Part shown: positions 16,982 to 25,450 of the stretch, one piece after another
Position numbering within the stretch: the stretch's first letter is position 1
Layout: each line of letters begins with the position of its first letter
Assembly (NCBI GenBank): GCA_051748565.1
Contig: JBNJHN010000005.1
Span: 1-61,765, forward strand
DNA: 61,765 nucleotides
Reading direction: 5' to 3'
Source: SKPH01 sp051748565
Lineage (GTDB): Bacteria; Bacillota; Dethiobacteria; DTU022
Made by a program: the position numbers and the translations under genes
Notes under the pieces: generated by a model
What the model was told of the DNA's origin: nothing
Database searches by the model: none
Seen by the model: the letters and a program-made list of their open reading frames with translations, nothing else

Positions 16982-17605
16982 TTATCTTATTTCAGGGTTG
17001 AAAAAACCTTGGAAAAGCATGTCCATAATTGTATTGGTAATATGTTCCAGGTTATCCTCATGCTCGTTTACAACTTCCCAGATGAATCGATCTACCAGGA
17101 GTATATATGCCTTGGCGCCAACCTGGATATCAAAATCTTTTGCCAGCCCTTTTTCCTGGGAATAGGCAAAGGAGCGAGCTGAGCTTTTTATAAACTGATC
17201 AATGATATTTTGCCAGTGAGCGGCAATCGATGGTGATTGTCCGAGTGCCTCCTGGTATACTTTCATAATCGGGCGGTGCTGTTCGGATAAACGGAATGAA
17301 GTTAATACCAGTTCATAATAGGCATTACGTGTTTCTTCAAGGGTTTCCGGGGCAAAAGGGACTTCCAGCAGGTTGTAGAATTCGTCAAGCACATTGTCAA
17401 CGACCTTGTTCAGGATATCATCTTTACCTTTGAAATGGCTGTATACAGTGCCGTAACCAACTTTAGCCTGTTGGCTGATTTTAGCAATGGTTGTTTTTGC
17501 GTATCCTTCACTGAGAAATACTTCCAATGCAGTGTCCAGTATTAATTTGCGTGTAATTCTGCTGCGCAGGTAGCGACGTGGTCTCCTTGAGGTATTATTT
17601 TCCAC
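16982..17605 (-). CDS. TetR/AcrR-family transcriptional regulator
   Basis: 207 residues if started at the GTG at 17605, which follows AAGGAGG by 11 bases; an ATG at 17647 is in frame but has no ribosome site. The N-terminal helix-turn-helix is classical (TALEVFLSEGYAKTTIAKIS, then VGYGTVYSHFKGKDDIL). The C-terminal part (about 75-207) is the ligand-binding and dimerisation region, with no recognisable ligand signature. Like most TetR proteins it probably represses itself and a neighbour. The divergent metallophosphoesterase and its shared upstream region are the first candidates. Confidence 0.9.
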   Translation of the reverse strand: MENNTSRRPRRYLRSRITRKLILDTALEVFLSEGYAKTTIAKISQQAKVGYGTVYSHFKGKDDILNKVVDNVLDEFYNLLEVPFAPETLEETRNAYYELVLTSFRLSEQHRPIMKVYQEALGQSPSIAAHWQNIIDQFIKSSARSFAYSQEKGLAKDFDIQVGAKAYILLVDRFIWEVVNEHEDNLEHITNTIMDMLFQGFFNPEIR

Positions 17606-17658
17606 AGGTAAAACGACCTCCTTAAACATTTTTTGAAAAACCATCAAACCGTGGCGAC

Positions 17659-17687
17659 ATTATATCATTTTATTAAAATATTTGCAA
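17659..17687 (-). promoter_or_regulatory. sigma-A promoter for tetR
   Basis: On the minus strand TTGCAA (17682-17687), a 17-base spacer, and a perfect TATAAT (17659-17664), about 54 bases upstream of the chosen GTG start. This leaves an ATG at 17647 close to the transcription start, in agreement with the downstream GTG being used. Confidence 0.7.
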
Positions 17688-17704
17688 AGCTTAATTTTAA
17701 ACAA

Positions 17705-17714
17705 AAAACGTTTT
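17705..17714. promoter_or_regulatory. Palindrome between divergent promoters
   Basis: AAAACGTTTT, a perfect 10-base palindrome, lies between the back-to-back -35 elements of tetR (17682-17687) and of the phosphoesterase (17737-17742). It is placed as an operator for the TetR protein would be, but it is short and A/T-rich, so chance is possible. Confidence 0.3.
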
Positions 17715-17736
17715 AATAAGCAGAAAAAATCTCCTT

Positions 17737-17765
17737 TTGCATTTCATTCATTGATTTAGTAATAT
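17737..17765 (+). promoter_or_regulatory. Candidate sigma-A promoter for the metallophosphoesterase
   Basis: TTGCAT (17737-17742), a 17-base spacer and TAATAT (17760-17765), 53 bases before the gene. Confidence 0.5.
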
Positions 17766-17818
17766 AAAACAGTAATCTTGAAAGAGGGTTCGGTAACAGG
17801 TCTTCTAAAGGAGAAGCT

Positions 17819-18511
17819 ATGGGCATTTTCGCCATCGGAGATTTACACCTCTCCCAGCAGCAGGAGAAGCCAATGGATATATTCGGGTCCGATTGGGAGA
17901 ACCATGCTGTAAAAATCAAAGAAAACTGGAACCGTACCGTTGGAGAAAACGATCTCGTTATTGTTGCCGGTGATATTTCATGGGCCATGTATCTTGCCGA
18001 TGCACTTCCTGATTTACAGTGGTTGGCTGAGCTTAAAGGGACAAAGCTTATGATCAGGGGTAATCATGATTACTGGTGGAACTCAATCGGTAAAGTCCGA
18101 TCTCAACTGCCATCTTCGCTTTATGCTTTGCAGAATGATCACTTTTCCTGGGAAAAAAGTGTGGTTTGCGGTGCCAGGGGATGGATCTGCCCCGGAGAAG
18201 AAGGCTTCGATAACGAACAAGATCAAAAGCTGTATCAAAGGGAGGTCCAGCGTCTCAGGCTCTCTCTGGAAAGTGCAACCCGGGGTGGTTTTTCCGAAAT
18301 TATCGTTGCTCTTCATTTTCCGCCGTATAACAGGAAAGGACAGCCCAGTGCATTTACGAGGTTGCTTGAAGAATATAAAGTAAAAATCTGTGTATTTGGA
18401 CATATCCATGACAGCGGAAGGGAAAATATCTGCCAGGGCATAAGAAATGGAGTTGAGTATCGTTTTGTAGCTGCTGACGGAATCGGCTTTACCCCTCTCA
18501 GGCTGGTGTGA
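17819..18511 (+). CDS. Calcineurin-like metallophosphoesterase
   Basis: 230 residues with the ordered metal-binding motifs of the family: GDLHLS at about 7-12, VAGDIS at about 49-54, RGNHDYWW at about 79-86, ALHFPP, and GHIHD near residue 196. It lacks a signal peptide, so it is cytosolic. The subgroup resembles uncharacterised Firmicutes phosphohydrolases with the NHDYWWNS signature; the substrate is not predictable. The start ATG is preceded by AAAGGAG. It is divergent from tetR. Confidence 0.88.
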   Translation: MGIFAIGDLHLSQQQEKPMDIFGSDWENHAVKIKENWNRTVGENDLVIVAGDISWAMYLADALPDLQWLAELKGTKLMIRGNHDYWWNSIGKVRSQLPSSLYALQNDHFSWEKSVVCGARGWICPGEEGFDNEQDQKLYQREVQRLRLSLESATRGGFSEIIVALHFPPYNRKGQPSAFTRLLEEYKVKICVFGHIHDSGRENICQGIRNGVEYRFVAADGIGFTPLRLV

Positions 18512-18605
18512 ACTTTTTGTTTTCAGGGCAGGATTGAGGCAACAAAAAGAGTATTAGTAAACTGGAAGTGTATGTGAATTATTATTGAACAGGAGGATCG
18601 GCAAT

Positions 18606-19100
18606 TTGAGCACTGAAGCTGCAACTGCAGAAGTAATTAACAAGGAAATTGATTTAAGCGAGGTCGATTCTATAGTTGAGCCTTACCTGGGCAAAAAAGA
18701 AATGGTTATACCGGTATTACAAAAAGTGCAGGACCATTTCGGTTACCTGCCGCGTGCCGCCATGGAACAGGTATCACAAAGGATGCGCATACCTCTCAGC
18801 CGGCTCTACGGTATAGCCACTTTTTATGCCCAGTTTAAAATGAAGCCGCGGGGCCGGTATATTATCAGGGTTTGTAAAGGAACAGCCTGTCATATACAGG
18901 GGAGCCCCAAGATCGCCGGCCGGATCGAAGAGCTTCTGGGTATCGAAAGCGGGGAAACTACCGAAGACCTGCGTTTTACACTCGAAGAGGTTGCCTGTAT
19001 CGGGGCCTGTGCCCTGGCCCCGGTTATTATGATCAACGACGATCCGCACGGTCGGCTGACCCTGGATAAAATAGAAGAAATTCTTGACAGTTACGAATAA
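18606..19100 (+). CDS. NuoE/HydC-like [2Fe-2S] subunit of a formate dehydrogenase complex
   Basis: 164 residues from a TTG nine bases after AGGAGG; a TTG seven codons earlier lies before that site. It has the NuoE thioredoxin-like fold with the four [2Fe-2S] cysteines in CKGTACH (about 95-101) and CIGACALAP (about 131-139). It passes electrons between the flavin subunit and other clusters in NADH-linked complexes. Position just ahead of NuoF-like and FdhA-like genes shows that it belongs to a soluble formate dehydrogenase, comparable to the 24-kDa subunits of bifurcating hydrogenases and formate dehydrogenases. Confidence 0.93.
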   Translation: MSTEAATAEVINKEIDLSEVDSIVEPYLGKKEMVIPVLQKVQDHFGYLPRAAMEQVSQRMRIPLSRLYGIATFYAQFKMKPRGRYIIRVCKGTACHIQGSPKIAGRIEELLGIESGETTEDLRFTLEEVACIGACALAPVIMINDDPHGRLTLDKIEEILDSYE

Positions 19101-19122
19101 ATGAATTGTGGGAGGTAGCCTG

Positions 19123-19302
19123 ATGGAAAGGTTTATTGATCATTGCTGTGAAAAATGTACCCATACTAAATCAACGCCCTGTAAAGATTTTATCGCCTGT
19201 TGTGTTGAAGGACCGATCTGTCATCAGAACCGGTCCTGTGAAGACAGCAGGAAGGCGATCATTGATAAAGTAGCCATTAACGGACAATTTGTAATCTGCT
19301 AA
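19123..19302 (+). CDS. Small cysteine-rich protein in the formate dehydrogenase operon
   Basis: 59 residues, nine of them cysteine: HCCEKC at 7-12, then PC at 19-20, ACC near 30-32, and single Cys at about 38, 44 and 59. The start is the ATG six bases after GGGAGGT. It sits 22 bases after the NuoE-like gene and 31 bases before the NuoF-like gene, so it is part of the operon. I do not recognise the family. The cysteine spacing could hold an iron-sulfur cluster or zinc, and the position suggests a structural or assembly role in the complex. No membrane segment is seen. Confidence 0.75.
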   Translation: MERFIDHCCEKCTHTKSTPCKDFIACCVEGPICHQNRSCEDSRKAIIDKVAINGQFVIC

Positions 19303-19333
19303 TGAAAAGTTCCGGAAGAGGGAGGTAAATAAA

Positions 19334-21151
19334 TTGTATGAGAAGCACCTTATGATTTGTGGAGCCACGGGCTGCCTGTCTTCAGGGTCTCACTTGGTTG
19401 AGGCAGCCCTGATTGAAGAGCTTGATAAACAGGGGATTAAGGATAAATACCGCCTGGTCATGGGTGGTTGCCCCGGTTTTTGTGAAGTGGGCCCGATTAT
19501 TGTTATCTACCCTGACGAAGTTTTTTACTGCCGCCTGAAACCAAAGGATATGGCTGAACTGGTTGAAAAGCATTTGGTCGGTGGCGAAATAGTCGAACGG
19601 CTTCTGTACAAGGGTCCTGATGTCGATGCGCCGGCCCGTTTTTATGATACGATACCTTTCTATCACAAGCAAAAATTTAATGTTTTACGAAACAGCGGTA
19701 TTATAGATCCGGAGAGTATAGATGAATATATCATGCGCGGTGGCTATCGTGCTTTTACACGGGCCATGGACATGGATCCGGCCTTAATCTGTGAAGAAGT
19801 TAAGCAGTCAGGTTTACGTGGGCGGGGTGGAGCCGGTTTTTCAACCGGCTTGAAATGGGAATTTACCAGTAAAGCACCCGGCCCAAAAAAATATGTTGTC
19901 TGTAATGCTGATGAAGGCGACCCGGGAGCATTTATGGACCGCAGTATTCTTGAAGGAGATCCCCATGCTATCCTGGAAGGGATGCTGATCTGCGGGAAGG
20001 CTATAGGTGCAGATGAGGGCTATATTTACTGCCGGGCTGAATACCCGCTTGCTATAAAAAGGCTTAAGATTGCCATAGAGAAAGCTGAGCTGTACGGTCT
20101 GCTTGGAGAAAACATTTTAGGTTATGATTTTAACTTCAAAATAAACATTAAAGAGGGGGCCGGCGCATTTGTCTGTGGAGAAGAAACAGCCCTGCTGGCT
20201 TCGATTGAAGGTAAAAGAGGCATGCCACGCCCCCGCCCGCCTTTTCCGGCTCAATCCGGCCTCTTCGGCAAACCGACTACAATCAATAATGTGGAAACCC
20301 TCGCTAATATACCCCTTATTGTTAAAGAGGGTGGTGCAGCGGAGTTTGCCAAAGTCGGCACCGAGGGAAGCAAAGGGACAAAGGTATTTGCCCTGGCCGG
20401 CAAGATTCGCAACACCGGTTTATGCGAGGTTCCCATGGGTATAACCATCAGGGAGATAATCTACGATGTTGGCGGAGGGATTAAAGGCGGACGTGAATTT
20501 AAGGCTGTTCAGGCCGGCGGACCGTCAGGAGGCTGCATACCGGCAGAACAGCTTGACTTGCCGATAGATTATGACTCACTGAACCAGGCCGGAGCAATTA
20601 TGGGTTCGGGAGGCCTGGTGGTAATGGACGAGCGGACCTGCATGGTAGATCTGGCCCGTTATTTTTTAAGCTTTACCCAAAAAGAATCCTGTGGCAAGTG
20701 CACTCCCTGCCGGGAAGGCACAAAGCGCATGCTGGAAATATTAAACCGCATTGCCGAGGGGTTCGGCAAGCCGGAGGATCTGGATACACTCGACAGCCTG
20801 GCCATAAGCATTAAAGACAGTTCCCTTTGCGGGCTTGGGCAGACCTGTCCCAACCCTGTCCTCAGCACTATTCGTTATTTCCGTAATGAATATGAAGAAC
20901 ATATTATCGATCATTACTGCCGGGCAGGCGTCTGCAAGGAGCTGTTTAATTTAAGGATTGACGAGGAAAAGTGTACCGGCTGTACTGCCTGTGTGCGGGC
21001 CTGCCCCGTGGATGCAATCAGGGGCGAGAAGAAAGAACCCCATGAAATTATACAGGAATTGTGCACCCGCTGCGGAAGCTGTGTGGAAAAATGCCGGCAG
21101 GACTGTATAATGATTACTCCGGTTGGGAGGAAAGCCGATGTCAGCAATTAA
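19334..21151 (+). CDS. NuoF/HydB-like NADH-binding flavoprotein subunit
   Basis: 605 residues from a TTG seven bases after GGAGGT. Domains in order: an N-terminal thioredoxin-like [2Fe-2S] domain (CGATGC near 9-14, GGCPGFCEVGP near 44-54); the NuoF core with the glycine-rich NADH/FMN site (GLRGRGGAGFSTGLKW, about 157-172) and CNADEGDPGAF; the [4Fe-4S] site ESCGKCTPCREG near 451; and a C-terminal two-cluster ferredoxin (CTGCTACVRACP, CTRCGSCVEKC). This is the longer form found in soluble hydrogenases and formate dehydrogenases, not in membrane complex I. It oxidises or reduces NAD(P)(H). It overlaps the next gene by 14 bases. Confidence 0.95.
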   Translation: MYEKHLMICGATGCLSSGSHLVEAALIEELDKQGIKDKYRLVMGGCPGFCEVGPIIVIYPDEVFYCRLKPKDMAELVEKHLVGGEIVERLLYKGPDVDAPARFYDTIPFYHKQKFNVLRNSGIIDPESIDEYIMRGGYRAFTRAMDMDPALICEEVKQSGLRGRGGAGFSTGLKWEFTSKAPGPKKYVVCNADEGDPGAFMDRSILEGDPHAILEGMLICGKAIGADEGYIYCRAEYPLAIKRLKIAIEKAELYGLLGENILGYDFNFKINIKEGAGAFVCGEETALLASIEGKRGMPRPRPPFPAQSGLFGKPTTINNVETLANIPLIVKEGGAAEFAKVGTEGSKGTKVFALAGKIRNTGLCEVPMGITIREIIYDVGGGIKGGREFKAVQAGGPSGGCIPAEQLDLPIDYDSLNQAGAIMGSGGLVVMDERTCMVDLARYFLSFTQKESCGKCTPCREGTKRMLEILNRIAEGFGKPEDLDTLDSLAISIKDSSLCGLGQTCPNPVLSTIRYFRNEYEEHIIDHYCRAGVCKELFNLRIDEEKCTGCTACVRACPVDAIRGEKKEPHEIIQELCTRCGSCVEKCRQDCIMITPVGRKADVSN

Positions 21152-23591
21152 CATTACTATCGATGGAATAGAGATCGGAGTGGATCCGGGAACTACCATA
21201 TTAGAGGCTGCCCGTCAGCTGGGCATAGATATACCAACTTTTTGCTACGACCCGGAATTGGCTCCAAACGGAGCCTGCAGAATCTGCGTGGTAGAGGTTG
21301 AAAACGCCCGGAGCCTGATTGCTTCCTGTGTCGCTCCCGCGGGACCGGGGATGATCATTCAAACCGAATCTGAAAGAGTTATCAAGGCCCGCAAAGGCAT
21401 ATTAAGTTTGCTTATAGCCAACCACCCCCTGGATTGTATAACCTGTGAAAGAACCGGTTCCTGTAAACTGCAGGATTACTGTTACCGCTATGGTGTTGCC
21501 GAAAGCGAGTTTAGCGGAGAAGTCAAGAGGCTGCCCTATGATGATACCAATGCATTCTTTGTCCGTGATATGAATAAATGTATTCTCTGCGGAATCTGTG
21601 TCGGTAAGTGCCAGGAAGTTGTCGGTGCAGGAGCAATCGATTTTACCAGGCGGGGCTTTATATCAAATGTTGGCCCGCCATTTGAAGATTCTATTGAAGA
21701 TTCAACCTGTGTTTTCTGCGGGCTCTGTATAGATAACTGCCCGGTCGGGGCCCTGATTCCCAAACATGGTATTGGGCTGGGACGCCCATGGCAATTCGAG
21801 TGTGTCAGGACTGTTTGCCCTTACTGCAGTGTTGGCTGTAATCTATATCTGCATGTTAAAGATAATGATCTGATCGGAGTCAGTCCTGTTGAAAATAACC
21901 CTGTTAACCGTGGTCAACTCTGTATCAGGGGCAAGTTCGGTTGGGATTACCTGAAAAGCGGTGACCGCCTGAAAGCCCCGCTGGTCAAGTCAAACGGAGT
22001 ATTTGTTGAAGTCAGCTGGGAAGAGGCTCTCGGGCTGATAGCCGACAACTTTGAAGAAATAAGGAGCCGCTATGGCGTAGATGCCTTGATGGGGCTCTGT
22101 TCACCGAAAACAACCAATGAAGAAAGTTACCTCTTCCAGAAATTAATCCGTTCCCTGGGCACAAACAATGTGGATAGTTATACCCGTCATTGTCATGCTC
22201 CCATGGTAGATGGAATGATGGAATCCTTTGGCAGTGCAGCCACGACAAATAGTATTGAAGAGCTTTCCACAACAGGAGCGGTTTTTATTGTCTGCGCAAA
22301 TCCTTATGAAAGCCATCCCATAATCAGCAACCGGGTTCGAGAAGCGGTTGCGGGAGGAGCAAAGCTGATAATTGCTGAGCCTGAACCGATCCAACTCGTA
22401 GAAATTGCTCATCATTACCTCTCTCTCAAACCGGGCAGTGCCATTGCCCTAATCAATGCCATGGCCCACATTATTCTTGAGGAAGGGCTGCAGGACCAGG
22501 CCTTCATTGATAAGCGCACGGAGGGGTTTGACTTATTCAAGACGTCAATTACAAAATATACCCCGCATTATGCTGCTGAACTCACCGGGGTTTCGGAGGA
22601 AGAACTGCGCTGTGCAGCCCGTGATTTTGCTGCAGCAAAGAATGCAGCTATTATATCGTCAGCAGGCGGCGATAAATACACCGAAAATGACGGACTCGTT
22701 TTAGCGCTGGCCAACCTGGCCCTGCTAACCGGCAACCTGGGTAAAGAATCGGCCGGATTATACCTGCCTTATGGTGAAAACAACCTGCAGGGAATATCCG
22801 ATATGGGCGTCCTGCCGGCAGTTTTAACCGGTTATCAATCGTTAAAAGATAAAGCGGTTCGCGATAAATTTGAACAGGCCTGGGGGGTAACAATCAGTGA
22901 GGCCCCCGGCCAAACTGCGGCTGAAGTATTCGAAAGCACAGAAAAATCAACAGTTAAATCAATGTATATTTTGGATGAAAACCCGGTATACTGCAGCGGT
23001 GTAAGTTCGGAAACAGCAGATTTTTTGAACAACCTGGAGTTTCTGGTTGTGCAGGATATTTTTATGACCGAAACCGCTGCCCTGGCGGATGTTGTACTGC
23101 CTGCCGCCGCTTTTGCCGAACAACTGGGCACTTATACCAATATGGAAAGACGTGTCCAACTTGGCCAACCGGCCATGGAACCACCTGGAGAAGCCTATCC
23201 CGGTTGGGCTATTATAGCTGAATTGGCAGGCTGGCTGGGATTTGAATGGAACTATGATGGGCCTGAAGAAATATTTAAAGAGATCGCATCACTAACTCCG
23301 CAGTACAGCGGCATATCCTATGAACGTCTTCTCGATCAGGGTCTTCAGTGGCCCTGTCCTGAAGAAGACCATCCCGGAAAAAGATTTTTATTCGACGGGC
23401 GTTTCAGCCGCGGGCTGGGCAAATTTACAGCAGTTGAATACAAGGTCTCCGAGGAGCTGACAAATGAACGTCAGACGCTGGAAATTAGGCAGGATCATAG
23501 CACCTGCCGATGTCAGAGCGATAGTATGGTCAGTCGCTCAGTAATCGGCAATTTTAAAAACGTTTCCGGGTTAAAGCCTGCTGGAAACTAA
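21138..23591 (+). CDS. fdhA: Formate dehydrogenase alpha subunit (Cys type), C-terminal cofactor domain lacking
   Basis: 817 residues; the ATG seven bases after GGGAGG is the start. The N-terminus is NuoG-like: a [2Fe-2S] domain (Cys36, Cys47, Cys50, Cys64), the HPLDCITCERTGSC cluster site, and two [4Fe-4S] motifs (CILCGICVGKC, CVFCGLCIDNC). The molybdopterin domain begins with CPYCSVGC. The catalytic residue is Cys352 in RHCHAPMV, where other enzymes have selenocysteine. After about residue 768 the usual molybdopterin-dinucleotide-binding domain (about 110 residues) is missing; a 50-residue tail replaces it. With the NuoE/NuoF-like subunits it would oxidise formate or reduce CO2 using NAD and possibly ferredoxin. 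Confidence 0.9.
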   Translation: MSAINITIDGIEIGVDPGTTILEAARQLGIDIPTFCYDPELAPNGACRICVVEVENARSLIASCVAPAGPGMIIQTESERVIKARKGILSLLIANHPLDCITCERTGSCKLQDYCYRYGVAESEFSGEVKRLPYDDTNAFFVRDMNKCILCGICVGKCQEVVGAGAIDFTRRGFISNVGPPFEDSIEDSTCVFCGLCIDNCPVGALIPKHGIGLGRPWQFECVRTVCPYCSVGCNLYLHVKDNDLIGVSPVENNPVNRGQLCIRGKFGWDYLKSGDRLKAPLVKSNGVFVEVSWEEALGLIADNFEEIRSRYGVDALMGLCSPKTTNEESYLFQKLIRSLGTNNVDSYTRHCHAPMVDGMMESFGSAATTNSIEELSTTGAVFIVCANPYESHPIISNRVREAVAGGAKLIIAEPEPIQLVEIAHHYLSLKPGSAIALINAMAHIILEEGLQDQAFIDKRTEGFDLFKTSITKYTPHYAAELTGVSEEELRCAARDFAAAKNAAIISSAGGDKYTENDGLVLALANLALLTGNLGKESAGLYLPYGENNLQGISDMGVLPAVLTGYQSLKDKAVRDKFEQAWGVTISEAPGQTAAEVFESTEKSTVKSMYILDENPVYCSGVSSETADFLNNLEFLVVQDIFMTETAALADVVLPAAAFAEQLGTYTNMERRVQLGQPAMEPPGEAYPGWAIIAELAGWLGFEWNYDGPEEIFKEIASLTPQYSGISYERLLDQGLQWPCPEEDHPGKRFLFDGRFSRGLGKFTAVEYKVSEELTNERQTLEIRQDHSTCRCQSDSMVSRSVIGNFKNVSGLKPAGN

Positions 23592-23633
23592 CAACAGGCT
23601 AAAGCCGGGGTAAAAAAGGATTTTTGAATAAAT

Positions 23634-24428
23634 ATGGAAAAAGCGGTCCGGAAACAGATAATCAGGGTTAGCCGGGGCCCGGATGGCGGGCGGGAAGAGC
23701 TTCAGGACCTGGTAATAGTTGAAGCTCCTGTAACCATTTATGTTAACGGCAGGGAACTGGTAACATTACTGTGCAGCCCGGAGAAAACCGACTGCCTGGC
23801 CCTGGGATTTCTTCGCTCTGAAGGTCTGATTACTTCGACTGATGATCTCAGTTCAGTCCGGGTTAAGGAAAAAGAAGGCCTGGTTGAAATAGAGCTTAAA
23901 AACGAAACCGGCCTGGCCGAAAAGCTGTACGGTAAAAGAACTGTAACTTCGGGCTGTGGCAAAGGGACCCTTTTTTTCAATGTGCTGGACTCGCTGCGCA
24001 GCCGGCCGCTTACCGGTAAACAAAAAATTAAGGCCGCTGAAATTCTGGCCCTGATCGGCTCACTGCAGAATAAGGCGGAATTATTTAAGTCTACCGGTGG
24101 TGTACACAGTGCAGCTATTGCTGATCGGGAAAACATTCTTTATTTCCATGAAGATATTGGCAGGCATAATGCCATTGATAAAATTATCGGTGAATGTCTC
24201 CTGGCTGGATTAGCTACCGGGGATAAAATTATTATTACAAGTGGCCGATTGAGCTCGGAAATATTATTAAAAGCGGCCAAGCTGGAAATACAAATGCTCA
24301 TTTCCCGGGCCGCCCCGACTTCACTTTGCATTGAACTGGCTGAAAACTTAAATATCACCCTGGTCGGTTTTGCCAGGGGTAAACGGTTTAATATTTACAG
24401 CCACCAGTGGAGAATTGAAAACTTCTGA
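23634..24428 (+). CDS. fdhD: Formate dehydrogenase accessory sulfurtransferase FdhD
   Basis: 264 residues. FdhD transfers sulfur from IscS/NifS onto the molybdenum or tungsten bis-MGD cofactor before insertion into formate dehydrogenase. Seen here are the TSGCGKG motif with one Cys where Escherichia coli has a CxxC pair, FKSTGGVHSAA, the DIGRHNAIDK signature, and a C-terminal GFARGKRFNIY. It lies 42 bases after fdhA and is probably cotranscribed, which supports that the preceding enzyme is a real bis-MGD formate dehydrogenase in spite of its short C-terminus. Confidence 0.95.
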   Translation: MEKAVRKQIIRVSRGPDGGREELQDLVIVEAPVTIYVNGRELVTLLCSPEKTDCLALGFLRSEGLITSTDDLSSVRVKEKEGLVEIELKNETGLAEKLYGKRTVTSGCGKGTLFFNVLDSLRSRPLTGKQKIKAAEILALIGSLQNKAELFKSTGGVHSAAIADRENILYFHEDIGRHNAIDKIIGECLLAGLATGDKIIITSGRLSSEILLKAAKLEIQMLISRAAPTSLCIELAENLNITLVGFARGKRFNIYSHQWRIENF

Positions 24429-24441
24429 CCAGTCAGCTTTT

Positions 24442-24467
24442 CCTGCCATAAAAGATTTTATTGCAGG
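24442..24467. terminator. Hairpin between convergent fdhD and P-loop/Asp23 genes
   Basis: CCTGC-c-ATAAAA pairs with TTTTAT-t-GCAGG (one mismatch) around GA, followed by ATTTT on the plus strand and by AAAAGC on the other. It lies in the 43-base convergent gap and may end fdhD transcription. Both T-tracts are short. Confidence 0.4.
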
Positions 24468-24471
24468 ATTT

Positions 24472-25350
24472 TCAGGAAGTTACATGCCTGCGCAGCGCTT
24501 TCTTGTCATCAACCAGTTTTTTATCAAGGTGAAGCTTTCTGGCACTTACATTAACTTCGTCCAGGTACAAGCCGGTCTGGTATTCTATCCCTTCCTTGAC
24601 TGTTTGCTGAACTTCACGTAGAAGGGTATCTAATTTCATGCCCGGTATATGGGCCAAGTCGATTTCCAGGTCAATGTTTATAACTACTTGTTTACTTCCA
24701 TTTTCCAAATCAACATGTATTACCTTGTAAACGCCCGGTATTTTAGAGATTATATATTCTACCAGTTCTGTGATCACGTGCTCGGCAATAAAAAAGCTGC
24801 CCAGGGTACTGAAAACAGGCCTGACTACGGAACGTTCAACCGGGGCACCTTCAGGCAGGGAAGAAGGAAAGCTGAAAAATGAACGAAGTGGATCGATTAT
24901 ATAACCGGGAAATTCCTTTTTAATCGCAAAGGTGGGCAGTGGTATAACATGACGGTTTTCCTTTGCCCTTAAAGTAAGAGCAGCTTTAATAGAATCGGGA
25001 TCGGAAACTTCTTCGATGGTATAATAATGTGCAGGTTTGGGCAGCCCCAGGTTCTCCGCAATGAGGTCTGCCATCCGCCTTGAGGTGCTTATAATCAATA
25101 AACGCCCCGGCTTGATTTCAGATAACTTGTCCTTTACCTGCCGGGCATGATCGGGATTTTTGAAGATTGCTCTCTTTATTGCTCCAAAGCGGGTATTTTC
25201 CCTTTTTGCCGAGCGGCCTGCCAGGTTTATATTGCCTTTTATCAATAGGCCGTCATCGATTATGTATTCGATACTGTACTGCCTGGCGATGACCGGGGCC
25301 CGGTGGCTCTTACCCGTCCCGCTGTGTCCGATTAGCGCATATATTTCCAT
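24472..25350 (-). CDS. P-loop NTPase fused to an Asp23/Gls24 domain
   Basis: 292 residues. The N-terminus has a Walker A motif GHSGTGKS at 8-15 and a RLLIISTSRRM stretch near 83-93 that could be the Walker B strand. A linker with an arginine/proline-rich centre follows. Residues about 187-275 form an Asp23/Gls24 (DUF322) domain, recognisable from TELVEYIISKIPGV, the DLEIDLAHIPG strand and the TVKEGIEYQTGL helix with VNVSARKLHL. Stand-alone Asp23-type proteins are linked to cell-envelope stress, but the joined ATPase half has no assigned function that I know. No membrane segment is seen. It converges on fdhD and diverges from aroA. Confidence 0.8.
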   Translation of the reverse strand: MEIYALIGHSGTGKSHRAPVIARQYSIEYIIDDGLLIKGNINLAGRSAKRENTRFGAIKRAIFKNPDHARQVKDKLSEIKPGRLLIISTSRRMADLIAENLGLPKPAHYYTIEEVSDPDSIKAALTLRAKENRHVIPLPTFAIKKEFPGYIIDPLRSFFSFPSSLPEGAPVERSVVRPVFSTLGSFFIAEHVITELVEYIISKIPGVYKVIHVDLENGSKQVVINIDLEIDLAHIPGMKLDTLLREVQQTVKEGIEYQTGLYLDEVNVSARKLHLDKKLVDDKKALRRHVTS

Positions 25351-25450
25351 TTAACCACTTCCATAACTGCAAATATTCCGGTACTTGCGCCCGGTAGCAA
25401 AACTGTTTTATTATTATAGCACAATCTGAAGAAGTGAATTGGAGAATCAA

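Noticed and set aside
18512..18560. CTTTTTGTT / AACAAAAAG inverted repeat after the phosphoesterase
   Set aside because: The pairing is A/T-rich with a long loop and no T-run after it; not convincing as a terminator.
23440..23640. A frameshift as the reason for the short FdhA C-terminus
   Set aside because: The other two plus-strand frames carry stops through this stretch and do not show the expected domain, so the domain is absent rather than shifted.
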